64,000 nucleotides of DNA from Kosmotoga arenicorallina S304 (lineage in GTDB: Bacteria > Thermotogota > Thermotogae > Petrotogales > Kosmotogaceae): NCBI RefSeq assembly GCF_001636545.1, contig NZ_JFHK01000005.1, positions 1 through 64,000 of the forward strand, read 5' to 3'. The notes under the pieces are model-generated. The model worked only from the letters and a program-made list of their open reading frames with translations. It made no database searches and was not told where the DNA came from. Made by a program: the position numbers and the translations under genes. Positions 28,984 to 38,630 of this stretch are shown piece after piece; positions within the stretch are counted from its first letter, which is position 1, and every line of letters starts with the position of its first letter.

Positions 28984-29692
28984 ATATTTTAAGATGGGAT
29001 TTGTATTGATGATAATTACGATCATAGCAGGTCTGGGTTTGGCATTGGTATATAGCCTTGTTAAAGAGCCCATTGAAAAAGCTGAATTGGCCGCTAAAAT
29101 CGACGCCATACGCTTTGTTTTAACAGACTCAACCACGGGAAAATTACTTATTCCAGAAAATGAAATCCCCAAGGATAGAACAACCCTGGCCAAATATGAA
29201 TGGACTCCCATGCCATCTGAAGAAGGCATCATGTTTTCCTCGACTACCTGGAAAGGGAAGGTACAATCGCCAGGCTACATCTTCGAAACCAAGGATGGAG
29301 CAAAGATTTATGTCCTAACAGGTCAGGCAGTTGGTTATGGTGGAAATGTAGTCAGTGTTGCGGCTTTTCTCTCCACACCTCAGGGATTGAAGTTAAATGC
29401 GATAAAAGTCATGGAGTATTCGCAGGAAACTCCGGGACTTGGCGCAAATATTGCCCGTGATGACATTCAAAAACGTTTTTACCCCATATCTTCGGAAGGG
29501 TTGGAAAAAGGGATTAAAGTCAATAAAGATGCTGGCATTATTGTCCCACCTGACGAATATCAGCAGGCGAGAGATACCAATGGAGTGGTGCAGACGAGTG
29601 ATGTAATGACAGGCGCAACTATCACACCGCGCGCAGTTGTCAATTCTATAAACACCATGTATGAGTTTTTGAAAAAGGCAGGTGTTAAATAA
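28976..29692 (+). CDS. rnfG: Electron transport complex subunit RnfG
   Basis: 238 aa. One N-terminal membrane helix (MGFVLMIITIIAGLGLALVY) and an extracytoplasmic FMN-binding domain. The covalent-flavin motif MTGATITPRAVVNS near residue 215 has the Thr that receives FMN, and QETPGLGANIARDDIQ lies near 145. ATG at 28976 overlaps the rnfD end. The stop codon shares a base with the rnfE start (TAATG). Confidence 0.94.
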   Translation: MREYFKMGFVLMIITIIAGLGLALVYSLVKEPIEKAELAAKIDAIRFVLTDSTTGKLLIPENEIPKDRTTLAKYEWTPMPSEEGIMFSSTTWKGKVQSPGYIFETKDGAKIYVLTGQAVGYGGNVVSVAAFLSTPQGLKLNAIKVMEYSQETPGLGANIARDDIQKRFYPISSEGLEKGIKVNKDAGIIVPPDEYQQARDTNGVVQTSDVMTGATITPRAVVNSINTMYEFLKKAGVK

Positions 29693-30309
29693 TGGCCGCC
29701 AGTAAAGTCAAGACCTTTACAAACGGTTTTATAGCACAAAACCCTATTTTTGCTCAGGTCCTTGGCATGTGTCCAACACTTGCAACCACCACGAGCGCAG
29801 GAAATGGCCTTGGAATGGGCCTTGCTACAACAAGCGTGCTTGTCATGTCAAATGTTGTAGTGTCGCTTATAAGAAAATTTATTCCCGAAAAAATTAGAAT
29901 ACCTGCATATATCGTTATTATTGCCTCTTTTGTAACCATAGTGGATTTATTAATGCACGGTTTTACTTATGAACTCTGGAAAACACTGGGGCTTTTCATT
30001 CCGCTTATTGTTGTTAACTGTATCATACTGGGTCGCGCTGAGTCCTTCGCTTCCAAAAATAGTGTGGGAGCATCTTTCCTCGATGGTCTTGGAATGGGCC
30101 TTGGCTTTACAGGCTCCCTTGTTCTCTTGGGAAGCGTCAGAGAGTTCCTTGGAAATGGAAGCATCTTTGGATTCCATTTTTCCGATGTAAAGATGTTTGC
30201 AATGATTCTCCCGCCAGGAGCATATATAGCCCTTGGAGTGCTTGCCGGCATGTTCAACTTTATAGGTATTAAGAAAGCAAAAGCGGCTAAGGCTAAAGCC
30301 GCAAAGTGA
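29692..30309 (+). CDS. rnfE: Electron transport complex subunit RnfE
   Basis: 205-aa polytopic membrane protein, paralogous to RnfA. The paired Cys motifs LGMCPTLATTTS near residue 26 and VVNCIILGRAESFA near 105 lie in half-helices that face each other and, in characterised Rnf and NQR complexes, bind a membrane-embedded iron centre. It ends in a lysine/alanine-rich tail. Confidence 0.93.
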   Translation: MAASKVKTFTNGFIAQNPIFAQVLGMCPTLATTTSAGNGLGMGLATTSVLVMSNVVVSLIRKFIPEKIRIPAYIVIIASFVTIVDLLMHGFTYELWKTLGLFIPLIVVNCIILGRAESFASKNSVGASFLDGLGMGLGFTGSLVLLGSVREFLGNGSIFGFHFSDVKMFAMILPPGAYIALGVLAGMFNFIGIKKAKAAKAKAAK

Positions 30310-30323
30310 GGGGTGAGATATAA

Positions 30324-30911
30324 ATGTCTGTTGGTGCGAGACTTTTTTTCATATTCCTTTCAGCACTGCTGGTAAATAATTTTGTGCTTTCACGATTCCT
30401 TGGCATATGTCCTTTTCTCGGCGTTTCCAAAAAAGTAGACACTGCTGTAGGTATGAGCCTGGCGGTTATTTTTGTTATGGTTATGGCCTCAATAATCACC
30501 TGGCTGTTGAATTTATTGCTGGTAGCAATGGGTCTGCCTTTTTTAACGACTATCGTGTTCATACTTATAATAGCCGTTCTCGTTCAGTTCGTTGAGATTG
30601 TCCTTAAAAAAACCAGCCCGGGTTTATATGATGCGCTCGGGATATACCTTCCTTTGATAACCACGAATTGTGCCATTCTTGGCCTGGCTTTACTGAACGT
30701 GCAACAGGAATATAGCCTTGTTGAAACAATTGTTCACGCCCTTGGCGCCGGGTTGGGATTCGGGCTTGCTCTAGTGATTTTCTCTACGATAAGAGAGAAA
30801 ATGGAATTATATGAAGTCCCGGAATCCTTCAAAGGCACAGCAAGTGCATTGGTTTCAGCAGGTCTTTTGTCTATGGCTTTTATGGGATTTCAGGGACTAG
30901 TGAAACTGTGA
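30324..30911 (+). CDS. rnfA: Electron transport complex subunit RnfA
   Basis: 195-aa polytopic membrane protein with the Cys motifs RFLGICPFLGVSK near residue 30 and TTNCAILGLALL near 112 that pair with those of RnfE. Also VETIVHALGAGLGFGLAL. ATG at 30324 with GAGGGGTGAG upstream. One nucleotide separates its stop from rnfB. Confidence 0.94.
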   Translation: MSVGARLFFIFLSALLVNNFVLSRFLGICPFLGVSKKVDTAVGMSLAVIFVMVMASIITWLLNLLLVAMGLPFLTTIVFILIIAVLVQFVEIVLKKTSPGLYDALGIYLPLITTNCAILGLALLNVQQEYSLVETIVHALGAGLGFGLALVIFSTIREKMELYEVPESFKGTASALVSAGLLSMAFMGFQGLVKL

Positions 30912-30912
30912 G

Positions 30913-31614
30913 GTGAAAATTGTGATAATCATATATTCGACTGTTATTTTGGGTATATTGGGCCTTGCTTCCGGATTGTTCCTTGCTTTTGCCGCATCAA
31001 AATTTGCTGTAAAGGAAGATCCGCGAATTAAACTGGCTGAAGCCGCTCTCCCAGGAATAAATTGTGGTGCTTGTGGATTTCCTGGGTGTTCTGGTTTTGC
31101 AAAAGCCTATATTGAGGGAAAGGTCTCAAAGGAAAGCTGTATTCCCGGTAAGCGTTCCGGAGTACCTGCAAAACTCGAAGCAATAACTAAAACACCAGAA
31201 GAAAAAATTATAACAATTTGGGAAGAAAGCGGTGGGGATACTGAAAAAGCCCTTCAAAACCTCCTCTCTGCTTCTGGTGCTACTCCGAAGGCTGCTCCGA
31301 AGAAACCGATGCGCCCAAGCCCTGAAGAAGCAGCAAAATACAAAGACATGTTGAAAGGCAGCGAGTTGGCCACTCTTATATATGGAGTCTTACCAAATAT
31401 AGACTGCGGACTATGTGGACATCCCGGATGTGCCGCATTTGCTTTGAAATTAGCTTCAAATGAAGAAAAACCAGAAAAATGTGTTCCCGGAGCGCGTCAG
31501 AATGTTCCAGAAAAAGTGGCAAAGATCAAAAAGATGTCCTCCGATGAAATAAAGAAAATACTCGAGGAAACAGCTGGAGATCCAAAGAAGATCAAAGAGA
31601 AACTTGGTGGTTAA
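30913..31614 (+). CDS. rnfB: RnfB with two Fe-S (PF04060-type) domains and no ferredoxin domain
   Basis: 233 aa. An N-terminal membrane helix is followed by a normal RnfB Fe-S motif, INCGACGFPGCSGFAKAY near residue 45, with the fourth Cys in ESCIPGK. A linker rich in Ala, Pro and Lys then leads to a second copy, IDCGLCGHPGCAAFALKL near 160, with KCVPGARQ. The usual C-terminal 2[4Fe-4S] ferredoxin (two CxxCxxCxxxCP runs) is absent. A charged helix with KKIKEKLGG ends the protein. GTG start at 30913. Complex membership is clear from the operon; the domain layout is unusual. Confidence 0.9.
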   Translation: MKIVIIIYSTVILGILGLASGLFLAFAASKFAVKEDPRIKLAEAALPGINCGACGFPGCSGFAKAYIEGKVSKESCIPGKRSGVPAKLEAITKTPEEKIITIWEESGGDTEKALQNLLSASGATPKAAPKKPMRPSPEEAAKYKDMLKGSELATLIYGVLPNIDCGLCGHPGCAAFALKLASNEEKPEKCVPGARQNVPEKVAKIKKMSSDEIKKILEETAGDPKKIKEKLGG

Positions 31615-31616
31615 CA

Positions 31617-32747
31617 TTGAAAAGGCTGGCAATTGTCGGTTCAACAGGTTCAATAGGCAAGCAAACCCTTGAGGTTATTAAAAAAATGAGAGATCACAAA
31701 GTTGTGGCCCTTTCTTGTGGCCACAACTTTTCTCTCTTCAAAGATCAGTTATTAGACTACAAACCTGAATACGCAGCCGCAATTCGAGACACAGGAGAGT
31801 TGAAAAGGGACTTTCCGGAAATAACATTTTTCTCTGGCGTTGAAGGAATCAAAGAGATGCTTGAAGCTGCCAATCCTGATGTGGTGGTTAATAGCGCTTC
31901 TGGTGCTGTCGGATTGAGATATAGCCTAAAAGCACTGGAAGTTTCAAAACGCCTTTGCCTAGCAAACAAAGAGTCTTTGGTATGTGGTGGAAAGCTTCTC
32001 GTAAAAAGAGCCGCTGAAAAAGGTGTAGAAATAATCCCGGTAGATAGTGAACACAGCGGGATATTTCAATTAATGCACGGCGAAGAAGAAAGGCCTGAAA
32101 AGATATTTATCACAGCTTCCGGTGGAGCTTTGAGAGACTATCCGTTGGTAAAAATTGAGAATGCCTTGTTGGAAGAAGTTCTTAAACATCCAACCTGGTC
32201 AATGGGAAACCGTATAACAATCGACAGTGCCACAATGGTTAACAAGGGTCTTGAAGTTATAGAAGCTCATTACCTTTTTGACTATGAAGAGAAAAACATT
32301 TTGACATACATTTGCAGAAACAGTTTTATTCATGGGGGAGTTATATATAAAGATGGAGTGATAAAAATGCATCTGGGAAAGCCAGATATGAAAATTCCTA
32401 TTGCCTATGCTCTCAGCTATCCAGCAAGGAAATACCAGGCTGACTACATGGACATTACGGAGATGTCCCTTTCTCTGGAAAAAGTGGATTATAAAAGATA
32501 CCCCGCCCTTGAATTAGCGAGAGAAATTGTGGGCATACCTTCAAAGCAAATTGCATACAACGCCGCTGACGAAATTGCAGTCAAATATTTTGAAAGAGGG
32601 GCGATCAATTTTGGAGGAATTTTCAAGCTGATCAAAAGAGTTGTCGAGCTTATACCAGAAGGAGAGCCTCGAGATTTTGACGAAATCATTGAAATAGACA
32701 GATATTCTAGAGAACTTGCAAAAAAGGAGGTCGCAAAACTGTGGTAG
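31617..32747 (+). CDS. dxr: 1-deoxy-D-xylulose 5-phosphate reductoisomerase
   Basis: 376-aa NADPH enzyme making MEP, the first committed step of the MEP isoprenoid pathway. Motifs: AIVGSTGSIGKQTLEVI at the N-terminus, LANKESLVCGG near residue 116, PVDSEHSGIFQ near 139, and the substrate loop HPTWSMGNRITIDSATMVNKGLE (bases 32191-32256). Starts with TTG at 31617, three bases after rnfB. It overlaps the protease gene by 7 bp. The dxr-rseP-ispG order is common in bacteria. Confidence 0.96.
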   Translation: MKRLAIVGSTGSIGKQTLEVIKKMRDHKVVALSCGHNFSLFKDQLLDYKPEYAAAIRDTGELKRDFPEITFFSGVEGIKEMLEAANPDVVVNSASGAVGLRYSLKALEVSKRLCLANKESLVCGGKLLVKRAAEKGVEIIPVDSEHSGIFQLMHGEEERPEKIFITASGGALRDYPLVKIENALLEEVLKHPTWSMGNRITIDSATMVNKGLEVIEAHYLFDYEEKNILTYICRNSFIHGGVIYKDGVIKMHLGKPDMKIPIAYALSYPARKYQADYMDITEMSLSLEKVDYKRYPALELAREIVGIPSKQIAYNAADEIAVKYFERGAINFGGIFKLIKRVVELIPEGEPRDFDEIIEIDRYSRELAKKEVAKLW

Positions 32748-34258
32748 CTCTTTACTTTATAGTTATATTTACTGGAATTGTAGTTGCACATGAACTCGGA
32801 CATTATTTATTCGCCAAACTCTTCCGCGTTAAAGTGCTGGAATTTGCTATAGGCTTTGGTCCAAAGCTTTTCTCAATAAAAGGAAAAGAAACCACTCTTA
32901 GTATAAAGCTAATTCCCTTTGGTGGATACGTGAGAATGGCCGGTGAAGATCTTGGAACTCTTGAAGAAGACATCAAGAAAGTACCCAAAGAAAGACTTTT
33001 TAACACCAAACCTTCCTGGCAGCGCTTTCTTATTGCCTTTTCAGGGCCTTTGTTTTCTATATTGACAGGATTTATCATCTTCGCAATAGCCGGTGCCATT
33101 TGGGGCTTTCCGGAAGTTGTAGTTGAAAGGGTTCAACCTGATTCGCCCGCTTATTATGCTGGAGTTCAAAGTGGTGACAGAATAGTTTCCGTCAATGGAA
33201 AAGTGCTCATTGAAAGTTCTGTGCTTTCAAGAAAAATAAAAGCCGGCGAAGAGTTGACAATTACAATCAGCAGAAACGGTAATCTTGTGGAACTCAATGT
33301 AAAGCCCCAACTGCTACCCGAAAGCGCTGTGTTTGTGCTGGAAGATGCGAGCGGAAACCCGGGGAATAGATTGCTTAATATAGATAGGGCTCCTGTGAGC
33401 AATGGATATAGCACAATAGCTCAAATGTTTCAGGTAGGAGAAATCATTGAATTCTCTTTTGAAAATGGAAATAAAGTGCGCGCTGTGTTGAAAAATCTTT
33501 CTATATCCAAGCCTTATTTTGCACTGGGTATTTATTATGCTGCCTTTGAACCTGTGTTTAATTCGGATATAGGCGACTTCAGGGCTGGAGACAGGATAGT
33601 ACGGGTAAATGATTTTTCAGTAGAAGACGGACTTGATTTTTCTTATCTGGTTCAAAGCATATCAGCGAATCCGTCAACTATGTACTTGTATTTTACAGGT
33701 GACACACTTGACAAAGCACTCAAAGGTTTTCCTGAAAACCTTGAAGTTGAAATTCAGAGAAAGGGCAATAATATCACAATGAACATAACCAAAAGTGAAT
33801 TTATATCTATTCTTGAAAAGCCCAATGCTTTCAAGCAGGGATTCGATTTTTGGTATCCCGGAAACGTATTTGAAGCCTTTTCTCTGGGCGTAAGATGGGC
33901 AATGGAACTTCTAAGAACCATGGTTGGAATTATAAGTAATTTATTTACCGGGCAATCTTCTTTAAGCGAGTTCACCGGACCAATTGGTATAGTCAAACTG
34001 GTAGGAGATGCTGCAAAAGCCGGTATGAAAATGGTGATTTTATTAGTTGGTCTTATAACCCTCAACCTTGGAGTTGTTAATCTTCTGCCACTTCCCGCGT
34101 TAGATGGAGGAAGAATGGTTCTCGCTCTTGTAGAAATGATTATTAGAAGGCGCATTGATCCAAAGATAGAAGCTTACATCCATGCGATAGGCTTCTTTAT
34201 ATTAATTGGTGTGCTTCTTTATATAACTTTTATAGATGTTGGGCGTTTTTTGGGGTAG
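32741..34258 (+). CDS. rseP: Site-2 intramembrane zinc protease, RseP/RasP family
   Basis: 505-aa M50 protease that cleaves membrane-embedded regulators. Zinc motif HELGH near residue 17 in the first helix, a PDZ domain around [23 protein letters not shown] near 130, a second PDZ-like stretch with [18 protein letters not shown] near 283, and the third metal ligand in [13 protein letters not shown] near 446. GTG start at 32741 with AAGGAGG upstream. The regulated target (for example an anti-sigma factor) is not in the window. Confidence 0.95.
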   Translation: MVALYFIVIFTGIVVAHELGHYLFAKLFRVKVLEFAIGFGPKLFSIKGKETTLSIKLIPFGGYVRMAGEDLGTLEEDIKKVPKERLFNTKPSWQRFLIAFSGPLFSILTGFIIFAIAGAIWGFPEVVVERVQPDSPAYYAGVQSGDRIVSVNGKVLIESSVLSRKIKAGEELTITISRNGNLVELNVKPQLLPESAVFVLEDASGNPGNRLLNIDRAPVSNGYSTIAQMFQVGEIIEFSFENGNKVRAVLKNLSISKPYFALGIYYAAFEPVFNSDIGDFRAGDRIVRVNDFSVEDGLDFSYLVQSISANPSTMYLYFTGDTLDKALKGFPENLEVEIQRKGNNITMNITKSEFISILEKPNAFKQGFDFWYPGNVFEAFSLGVRWAMELLRTMVGIISNLFTGQSSLSEFTGPIGIVKLVGDAAKAGMKMVILLVGLITLNLGVVNLLPLPALDGGRMVLALVEMIIRRRIDPKIEAYIHAIGFFILIGVLLYITFIDVGRFLG

Positions 34259-34263
34259 TTGTT

Positions 34264-35304
34264 ATGAGCAGAATAGTTAAAATTGGAAAGATAAGCATAG
34301 GCGGGGGGAATCCCATCGCAATACAATCAATGACAAACACCGACACAAGGGATACAAAAGCAACGTTAGAGCAGATAAATGCCCTTTATAGAGCTGGTTG
34401 TGACCTTGTACGGGTTTCAATACCTGATTTTGAGAGCCTTGATGCTTTCGCGGCTATTGTTAAGTGCAGCCCCGTGCCTTTAATAGCGGATATTCATTAT
34501 GATTACCGTCTTGCAATTGGCGCAATAGAAAAAGGTGCTTCAAAGGTTAGAATTAACCCTGGAAATATAGGGCAATCATGGAAAGTCAGGGAAATAGTGA
34601 GTGCCGCTAAAGACTATGGAATTCCTATAAGAGTTGGAGCAAATTCCGGTTCGATTAAGGAGAGCTTCAAAGCCTATGAAACTAAAGCAATAGCTCTTGC
34701 GGAAAGTGCTCTTGAAGAAACACATATTCTTGAATCCCTGGGATTTTATGATATAGTCATTTCTGCCAAATCGTCATCGGTAATTGAAACAATTGAAGCA
34801 AACAAATACATATCATCCAAAGTAGACTACCCATTGCACATTGGTGTTACAGAAGCGGGGATTTTTGAAACTGCAGTGGTAAAATCTTCTGTAGGCATCG
34901 GAACACTCCTTCTCGAGGGAATTGGCGATACTATAAGGGTTTCTATTGCTGGTGATCCTTTAACAGAAGTCAGGATTGCAAAAAAATTATTGAAATCCCT
35001 AAATCTCAGAGAAGGAGTTGAAGTCATAGCATGTCCTACCTGTGCGAGAACCGAAATCGATGTGGAATCACTGGCATATGATGTGGAAAATTGGTTGGAG
35101 GGACTTGACAAAAATTTAACTGTGGCAGTTATGGGTTGCGTCGTAAACGGTATAGGAGAAGGCAAAGACGCGGACATAGGTATAGCAGGAACTGCTTCCG
35201 GAGCGGTGATATTCACAAAAGGAGAAATTGTAAAAAGGGTAAAAAAAGATATCCTTAAAAGAGATTTCTTGAAATTGGTGAAGGAATATTTGAGAAAGAA
35301 TTAA
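34264..35304 (+). CDS. ispG: 4-hydroxy-3-methylbut-2-en-1-yl diphosphate synthase IspG
   Basis: 346-aa [4Fe-4S] enzyme of the MEP pathway. Cluster ligands appear in [11 protein letters not shown] near residue 258 and [19 protein letters not shown] near 291. The TIM-barrel part contains [15 protein letters not shown] and [12 protein letters not shown]. Reductant is likely ferredoxin or flavodoxin. ATG at 34264, 5 bp after the protease gene. Confidence 0.96.
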   Translation: MSRIVKIGKISIGGGNPIAIQSMTNTDTRDTKATLEQINALYRAGCDLVRVSIPDFESLDAFAAIVKCSPVPLIADIHYDYRLAIGAIEKGASKVRINPGNIGQSWKVREIVSAAKDYGIPIRVGANSGSIKESFKAYETKAIALAESALEETHILESLGFYDIVISAKSSSVIETIEANKYISSKVDYPLHIGVTEAGIFETAVVKSSVGIGTLLLEGIGDTIRVSIAGDPLTEVRIAKKLLKSLNLREGVEVIACPTCARTEIDVESLAYDVENWLEGLDKNLTVAVMGCVVNGIGEGKDADIGIAGTASGAVIFTKGEIVKRVKKDILKRDFLKLVKEYLRKN

Positions 35305-35316
35305 AGGTGTGATAGC

Positions 35317-36261
35317 ATGAAGATTTCAATAATAGGCGCTGGCAATGTTGGAACATCGATAGCCTTTGCCGCAATGATAAAAGGTTTGGCAGATGAAATT
35401 GTGCTGGTTGATGTGAATGAGGAATTAGCTAAAGGTCACGCGATTGATTTGAGCCATGGCAATCCTTATGTTAAGCCTGTAAAAATTTATGGGGGAGGTT
35501 ACCCTTTATCAGAAGGCTCAAATATAGTAATTATTACGGCGGGTAGAACTCAAAAAACCGGTGAATCACGCCTTCATTTAATAGGCGATAATGCTAAACT
35601 GATGAAGCACATAGTACAGGAAACACTTTCCTTTTCAAAAGCACCTCTTTTACTGATCGTTTCAAATCCCGTTGATGTCCTCACCTGGGTTGCCTGGAAA
35701 GAATCCGGACTTCCGAAGTATAGAGTTATCGGTTCAGGAACCACTTTAGATACCGCAAGGCTCAGGCAAAATATATCTCGGCATTGTCATCTCGATCCGA
35801 GAAGTATACATGCTTATGTTATTGGAGAACATGGAGACAGTGAAATTGTCAGCTGGTCAACGGCGAATATTGGGGGTGTTCTTTTAGGGGAGTTTTGCGA
35901 TAATTGCGTTAACAATTGTCAGGGAAAAGACGTTCTAAAAAAAATATACGAAGAAACAAAAAATGCCGCATATCAAATCATAAAGAAAAAAGGCTCAACA
36001 TATTTTGGCATAGGTCTCGCAGTTTCCAAAATATTAGAAGCAGTTATCAATGATTCCCATTCTGTATTAACCGTCTCAACTATCCATGAAGAATTTGAGG
36101 GCATTAAAGAAGTTCCCTTCAGTGTCCCTTCAGTCATTGGTAGAAATGGTTTAGAAAGGGTTTTACCTTTGAATCTTTCTTTGGAAGAGCAGGAAGGTCT
36201 TAAAAAATCTGCTCTAACTATTAGAAGTGTTATAGATACCATTTCAATTGGGGGTGGATAA
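35317..36261 (+). CDS. ldh: L-lactate dehydrogenase
   Basis: 314 aa. NAD-binding GAGNVGTSIAFA at the N-terminus; VSNPVDVLTW near residue 122; catalytic His in IGEHGDSE near 172. The specificity loop reads AGRTQKTGESR: Gln at the position that discriminates lactate from malate dehydrogenases (Arg in MDH) indicates lactate/pyruvate. It provides a fermentative route to lactate. ATG at 35317 with AAGGTG upstream; 12 bp after ispG. Confidence 0.93.
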   Translation: MKISIIGAGNVGTSIAFAAMIKGLADEIVLVDVNEELAKGHAIDLSHGNPYVKPVKIYGGGYPLSEGSNIVIITAGRTQKTGESRLHLIGDNAKLMKHIVQETLSFSKAPLLLIVSNPVDVLTWVAWKESGLPKYRVIGSGTTLDTARLRQNISRHCHLDPRSIHAYVIGEHGDSEIVSWSTANIGGVLLGEFCDNCVNNCQGKDVLKKIYEETKNAAYQIIKKKGSTYFGIGLAVSKILEAVINDSHSVLTVSTIHEEFEGIKEVPFSVPSVIGRNGLERVLPLNLSLEEQEGLKKSALTIRSVIDTISIGGG

Positions 36262-36262
36262 A

Positions 36263-37342
36263 ATGAGGGAATCGCTTTTGCTTGTTCTTTATTCCTTTTT
36301 TCTGGTGAGTATTTTTGGTTTTGTTGGTGTTCAATATGATCCTGCGGGTTTAATTCTTATTCCTCCTGAAGACAGTTTGAATGCCTCACTTGAATTCAAC
36401 AAACCAAAGGGAAGCACTTATTACGCCGGGGAAGAGTTGATTGTAAGCTTTAGAGTAAACAAAGATGCATATGTAACTCTACTGGATATTCTTCCAGACG
36501 GAAAGGTTCAGGTTTTGTTCCCCAATAAATATGATACAAATAATTTTGTCAAAGCCGATGAACTGTATACCCTTCCGACGACAGATAGCTCTTTGGGATA
36601 TCGTTTAATAGTGGACAATACCGTTGGAAGGGAAAGCTTTTTGCTCATAGCTTCAGAAGAACCGCTATATTTTCTTGACCCGGTGATAATTCGATTTCAC
36701 ACCGATGCATTTCCGTATTTGATTAACAATGTTTCCGGGATGAAAAACCTGATAATGAATTCTCTTACTAACTCAAACTGGACTGTTGCAAGCTACTACT
36801 TCTATGCAAACTATGTACCAGTTACAACAACAACAAACATCATTTCGGACAGGGAAAATACCAGAGTTTATATTGATGGATTATACGCTGGAACGGCACC
36901 AATCATGATGCAAGAACTTGAGGTTGGGCAACACAGCTTCTATCTCTTCAATGATAAAAGACTTGCCTGGGGACCGGATTCTCATATGGTAGGATTTGGT
37001 GATTTTGAAATTAAGTTCAATTTATTCCCTACATACCCTTATGGTTATCTTGAAGTCTATTCAGAGCCCTCAGGCGCTTCAGTGTATATTGACGGAGAAT
37101 ATTTTGGCACAACACCAATAAAGGATTTTGCAGAAGTTGGAAGCCATAATATTTCCATTTCCAAGTGGAAATACCACAGCGCTTCACAGGATGTTGAAAT
37201 AATTGAAGGTGAAACCTCGTTTATTAGCTTTGTTCTAAGCCAGAAATCAGAAGAGGAAATTCGAAAAGATATTTACACGCTAATTACTGTTTTTGGCGTT
37301 CTTCTGGCAATTGTAGGTTTGGTTCTGATTCTTGCTCAATAA
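36263..37342 (+). CDS. Exported DUF4384/PEGA-domain protein
   Basis: 359 aa. An N-terminal hydrophobic signal (LLLVLYSFFLVSIFGFVG) is followed by a DUF4384-like domain (GEELIVSFRVNKDAYVTLLD near residue 55). Two PEGA repeats follow (RVYIDGLYAGTAPI near 205; GASVYIDGEYFGTTPIKDF near 274), and a C-terminal membrane helix (LITVFGVLLAIVGLVLILAQ) ends the chain. The layout suggests an envelope-located protein anchored at the C-terminus. ATG at 36263 is preferred, with GGGGGTGG upstream. Function unknown. Confidence 0.75.
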   Translation: MRESLLLVLYSFFLVSIFGFVGVQYDPAGLILIPPEDSLNASLEFNKPKGSTYYAGEELIVSFRVNKDAYVTLLDILPDGKVQVLFPNKYDTNNFVKADELYTLPTTDSSLGYRLIVDNTVGRESFLLIASEEPLYFLDPVIIRFHTDAFPYLINNVSGMKNLIMNSLTNSNWTVASYYFYANYVPVTTTTNIISDRENTRVYIDGLYAGTAPIMMQELEVGQHSFYLFNDKRLAWGPDSHMVGFGDFEIKFNLFPTYPYGYLEVYSEPSGASVYIDGEYFGTTPIKDFAEVGSHNISISKWKYHSASQDVEIIEGETSFISFVLSQKSEEEIRKDIYTLITVFGVLLAIVGLVLILAQ

Positions 37343-37345
37343 AAA

Positions 37346-37367
37346 AGAGACGCTTTTTTGCGTCTCT
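37346..37367 (-). terminator. Hairpin whose T run faces the minus strand
   Basis: Perfect 8-bp stem AGAGACGC/GCGTCTCT (37346-37353 and 37360-37367) with a six-T loop. On the plus strand it is followed by AAGATATATT, with no T run. On the minus strand it is followed by six T residues. It lies 4 bp after a plus-strand gene, so it might act weakly for that gene and strongly against antisense transcripts. Confidence 0.6.
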
Positions 37368-37473
37368 AAGATATATTATACCATAAAAATGGCAATTTGT
37401 CAAATCTGTGCGATATAACACAAATTTAACTTATGTGGTGTTTATCTCTTTTTACCTACACAAAAAGTTAGAA

Positions 37474-37502
37474 TTGTGGTGGTTAAAAAATTAGCATAAA
37501 AT
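37474..37502 (+). promoter_or_regulatory. Probable promoter of the DMT permease gene
   Basis: TTGTGG (37474-37479), 17-bp spacer, TAAAAT (37497-37502); 26 bp before the TTG start at 37529. Confidence 0.5.
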
Positions 37503-37528
37503 CTCTTCAAAAAGATGGGGGTAGAATT

Positions 37529-38407
37529 TTGAAGACCAGAGCGACTTTTATGCTTATGCTTGTAGTACTTTTCTGGGGTCTTACTTTCCCGATGCAAAAG
37601 GCTATCCTTGGTGATGGGCTCTCACCTGTCTTTTATAATGCCCTTAGATTTGCCATTGCTTCTTTTTTTGTTATCGTTTATGAGAAACTCAGAGGGAAAA
37701 ATCCCTTCAAATCAATATTCAACATCCAGGGTGTTATTCTTGGATTGTTTTTGACGGGTGGATATCTATTTCAAACATGGGGTCTTGTTCACACAACAGC
37801 TTCAAAAAGTGCTTTTATTACGGCTTTGTACGTTGGTTTTGTAGCGGTTTTATCACCTTTGATAGAAAAAAAACTCCCTTCTTTCATGAAAATAGTAGCT
37901 TTGCTTATTTCAATAACCGGGCTGTATTTACTGACATCGCCAAAAGGTGGCATTGAATTTGGAGACTTCTTGACCATTTTGTGCTCGGTGTTTTTTGCGC
38001 TTCATGTTATTTACATAAGTGTCTTCACCAATGATAATGCTGATGAATTCCAGATGCTCTTACCGCAGTTGCTTATTGTTACATTAGTCAATGGTGCTTT
38101 AATTCCCTTCATTCCCGGAAAAGTAATTTTTGATGCCGGAACTTTATTTACAGCAACTTTCACTGCTGTCTTTGCGACAATTTTGGCCGTGGCAATCCAG
38201 CTGAGATACCAGAAACACATTGGTTCGGTCGGGGCTTCTCTTGTTTATGTGGGAGAACCGGCTTTCGCTTTGTTATTTGCCATGATTTTCCTTGGAGAAG
38301 GTGCATCGCCACGTGAATCGCTTGGGCTAGTATTGATGATACTTGGTATAATCACTGGAAGCTTATCGATATTGCGAAACAAAGGAAGTGTTGTCGAAAA
38401 TCAATAA
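37529..38407 (+). CDS. DMT superfamily permease (EamA family)
   Basis: 292 aa with about ten predicted membrane helices arranged as two EamA repeats. The N-terminal repeat has LVVLFWGLTFPMQKAIL; the second ends ASLVYVGEPAFALLFAMIFLGE, a typical EamA signature, followed by a short hydrophilic tail. Substrate unknown; EamA members export amino acids or other metabolites. TTG start at 37529 preceded by GGGGG. Stands alone. Confidence 0.85.
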   Translation: MKTRATFMLMLVVLFWGLTFPMQKAILGDGLSPVFYNALRFAIASFFVIVYEKLRGKNPFKSIFNIQGVILGLFLTGGYLFQTWGLVHTTASKSAFITALYVGFVAVLSPLIEKKLPSFMKIVALLISITGLYLLTSPKGGIEFGDFLTILCSVFFALHVIYISVFTNDNADEFQMLLPQLLIVTLVNGALIPFIPGKVIFDAGTLFTATFTAVFATILAVAIQLRYQKHIGSVGASLVYVGEPAFALLFAMIFLGEGASPRESLGLVLMILGIITGSLSILRNKGSVVENQ

Positions 38408-38630
38408 TTCGAGATTTACTGATACCGAGAATAGCTATTGAAATCAATAGGATGACGATAAGGCACGAAGGCTGCTACGCAGCTATGCGAATTGCAAGCG
38501 GTTGTTTGGGTTTAGGGTCAGTTATTAAGAAGGAATATGATAAGGATTTTTTACTCACAACCTACACCCCACAACAGCCAACAAACTGAGTGTCGTTTTC
38601 TCCCATTTCTCCCAAGGGTAGGTGAAAATT
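38408..38630. other. Intergenic region with repeat remnants upstream of the two-component system
   Basis: About 220 bp without a gene. It contains CCGAGAAT and TTCGAGATTT words near the left end and CACAACCTACACCCCACAAC near 38557-38580, both echoing the repeats around clpC. A GCTGC/GCAGC mini-hairpin lies near 38481. The promoter of the response regulator must be here but is not obvious. Confidence 0.5.

Noticed and set aside
28039-30911. NQR (sodium-pumping NADH:quinone reductase) instead of Rnf
   Set aside because: The operon has RnfB and a 4Fe-4S-rich RnfC, and lacks NqrA- and NqrF-like genes.
35317-36261. Malate dehydrogenase
   Set aside because: The specificity residue is Gln in TQKTGESR, as in lactate dehydrogenases; malate enzymes have Arg there.
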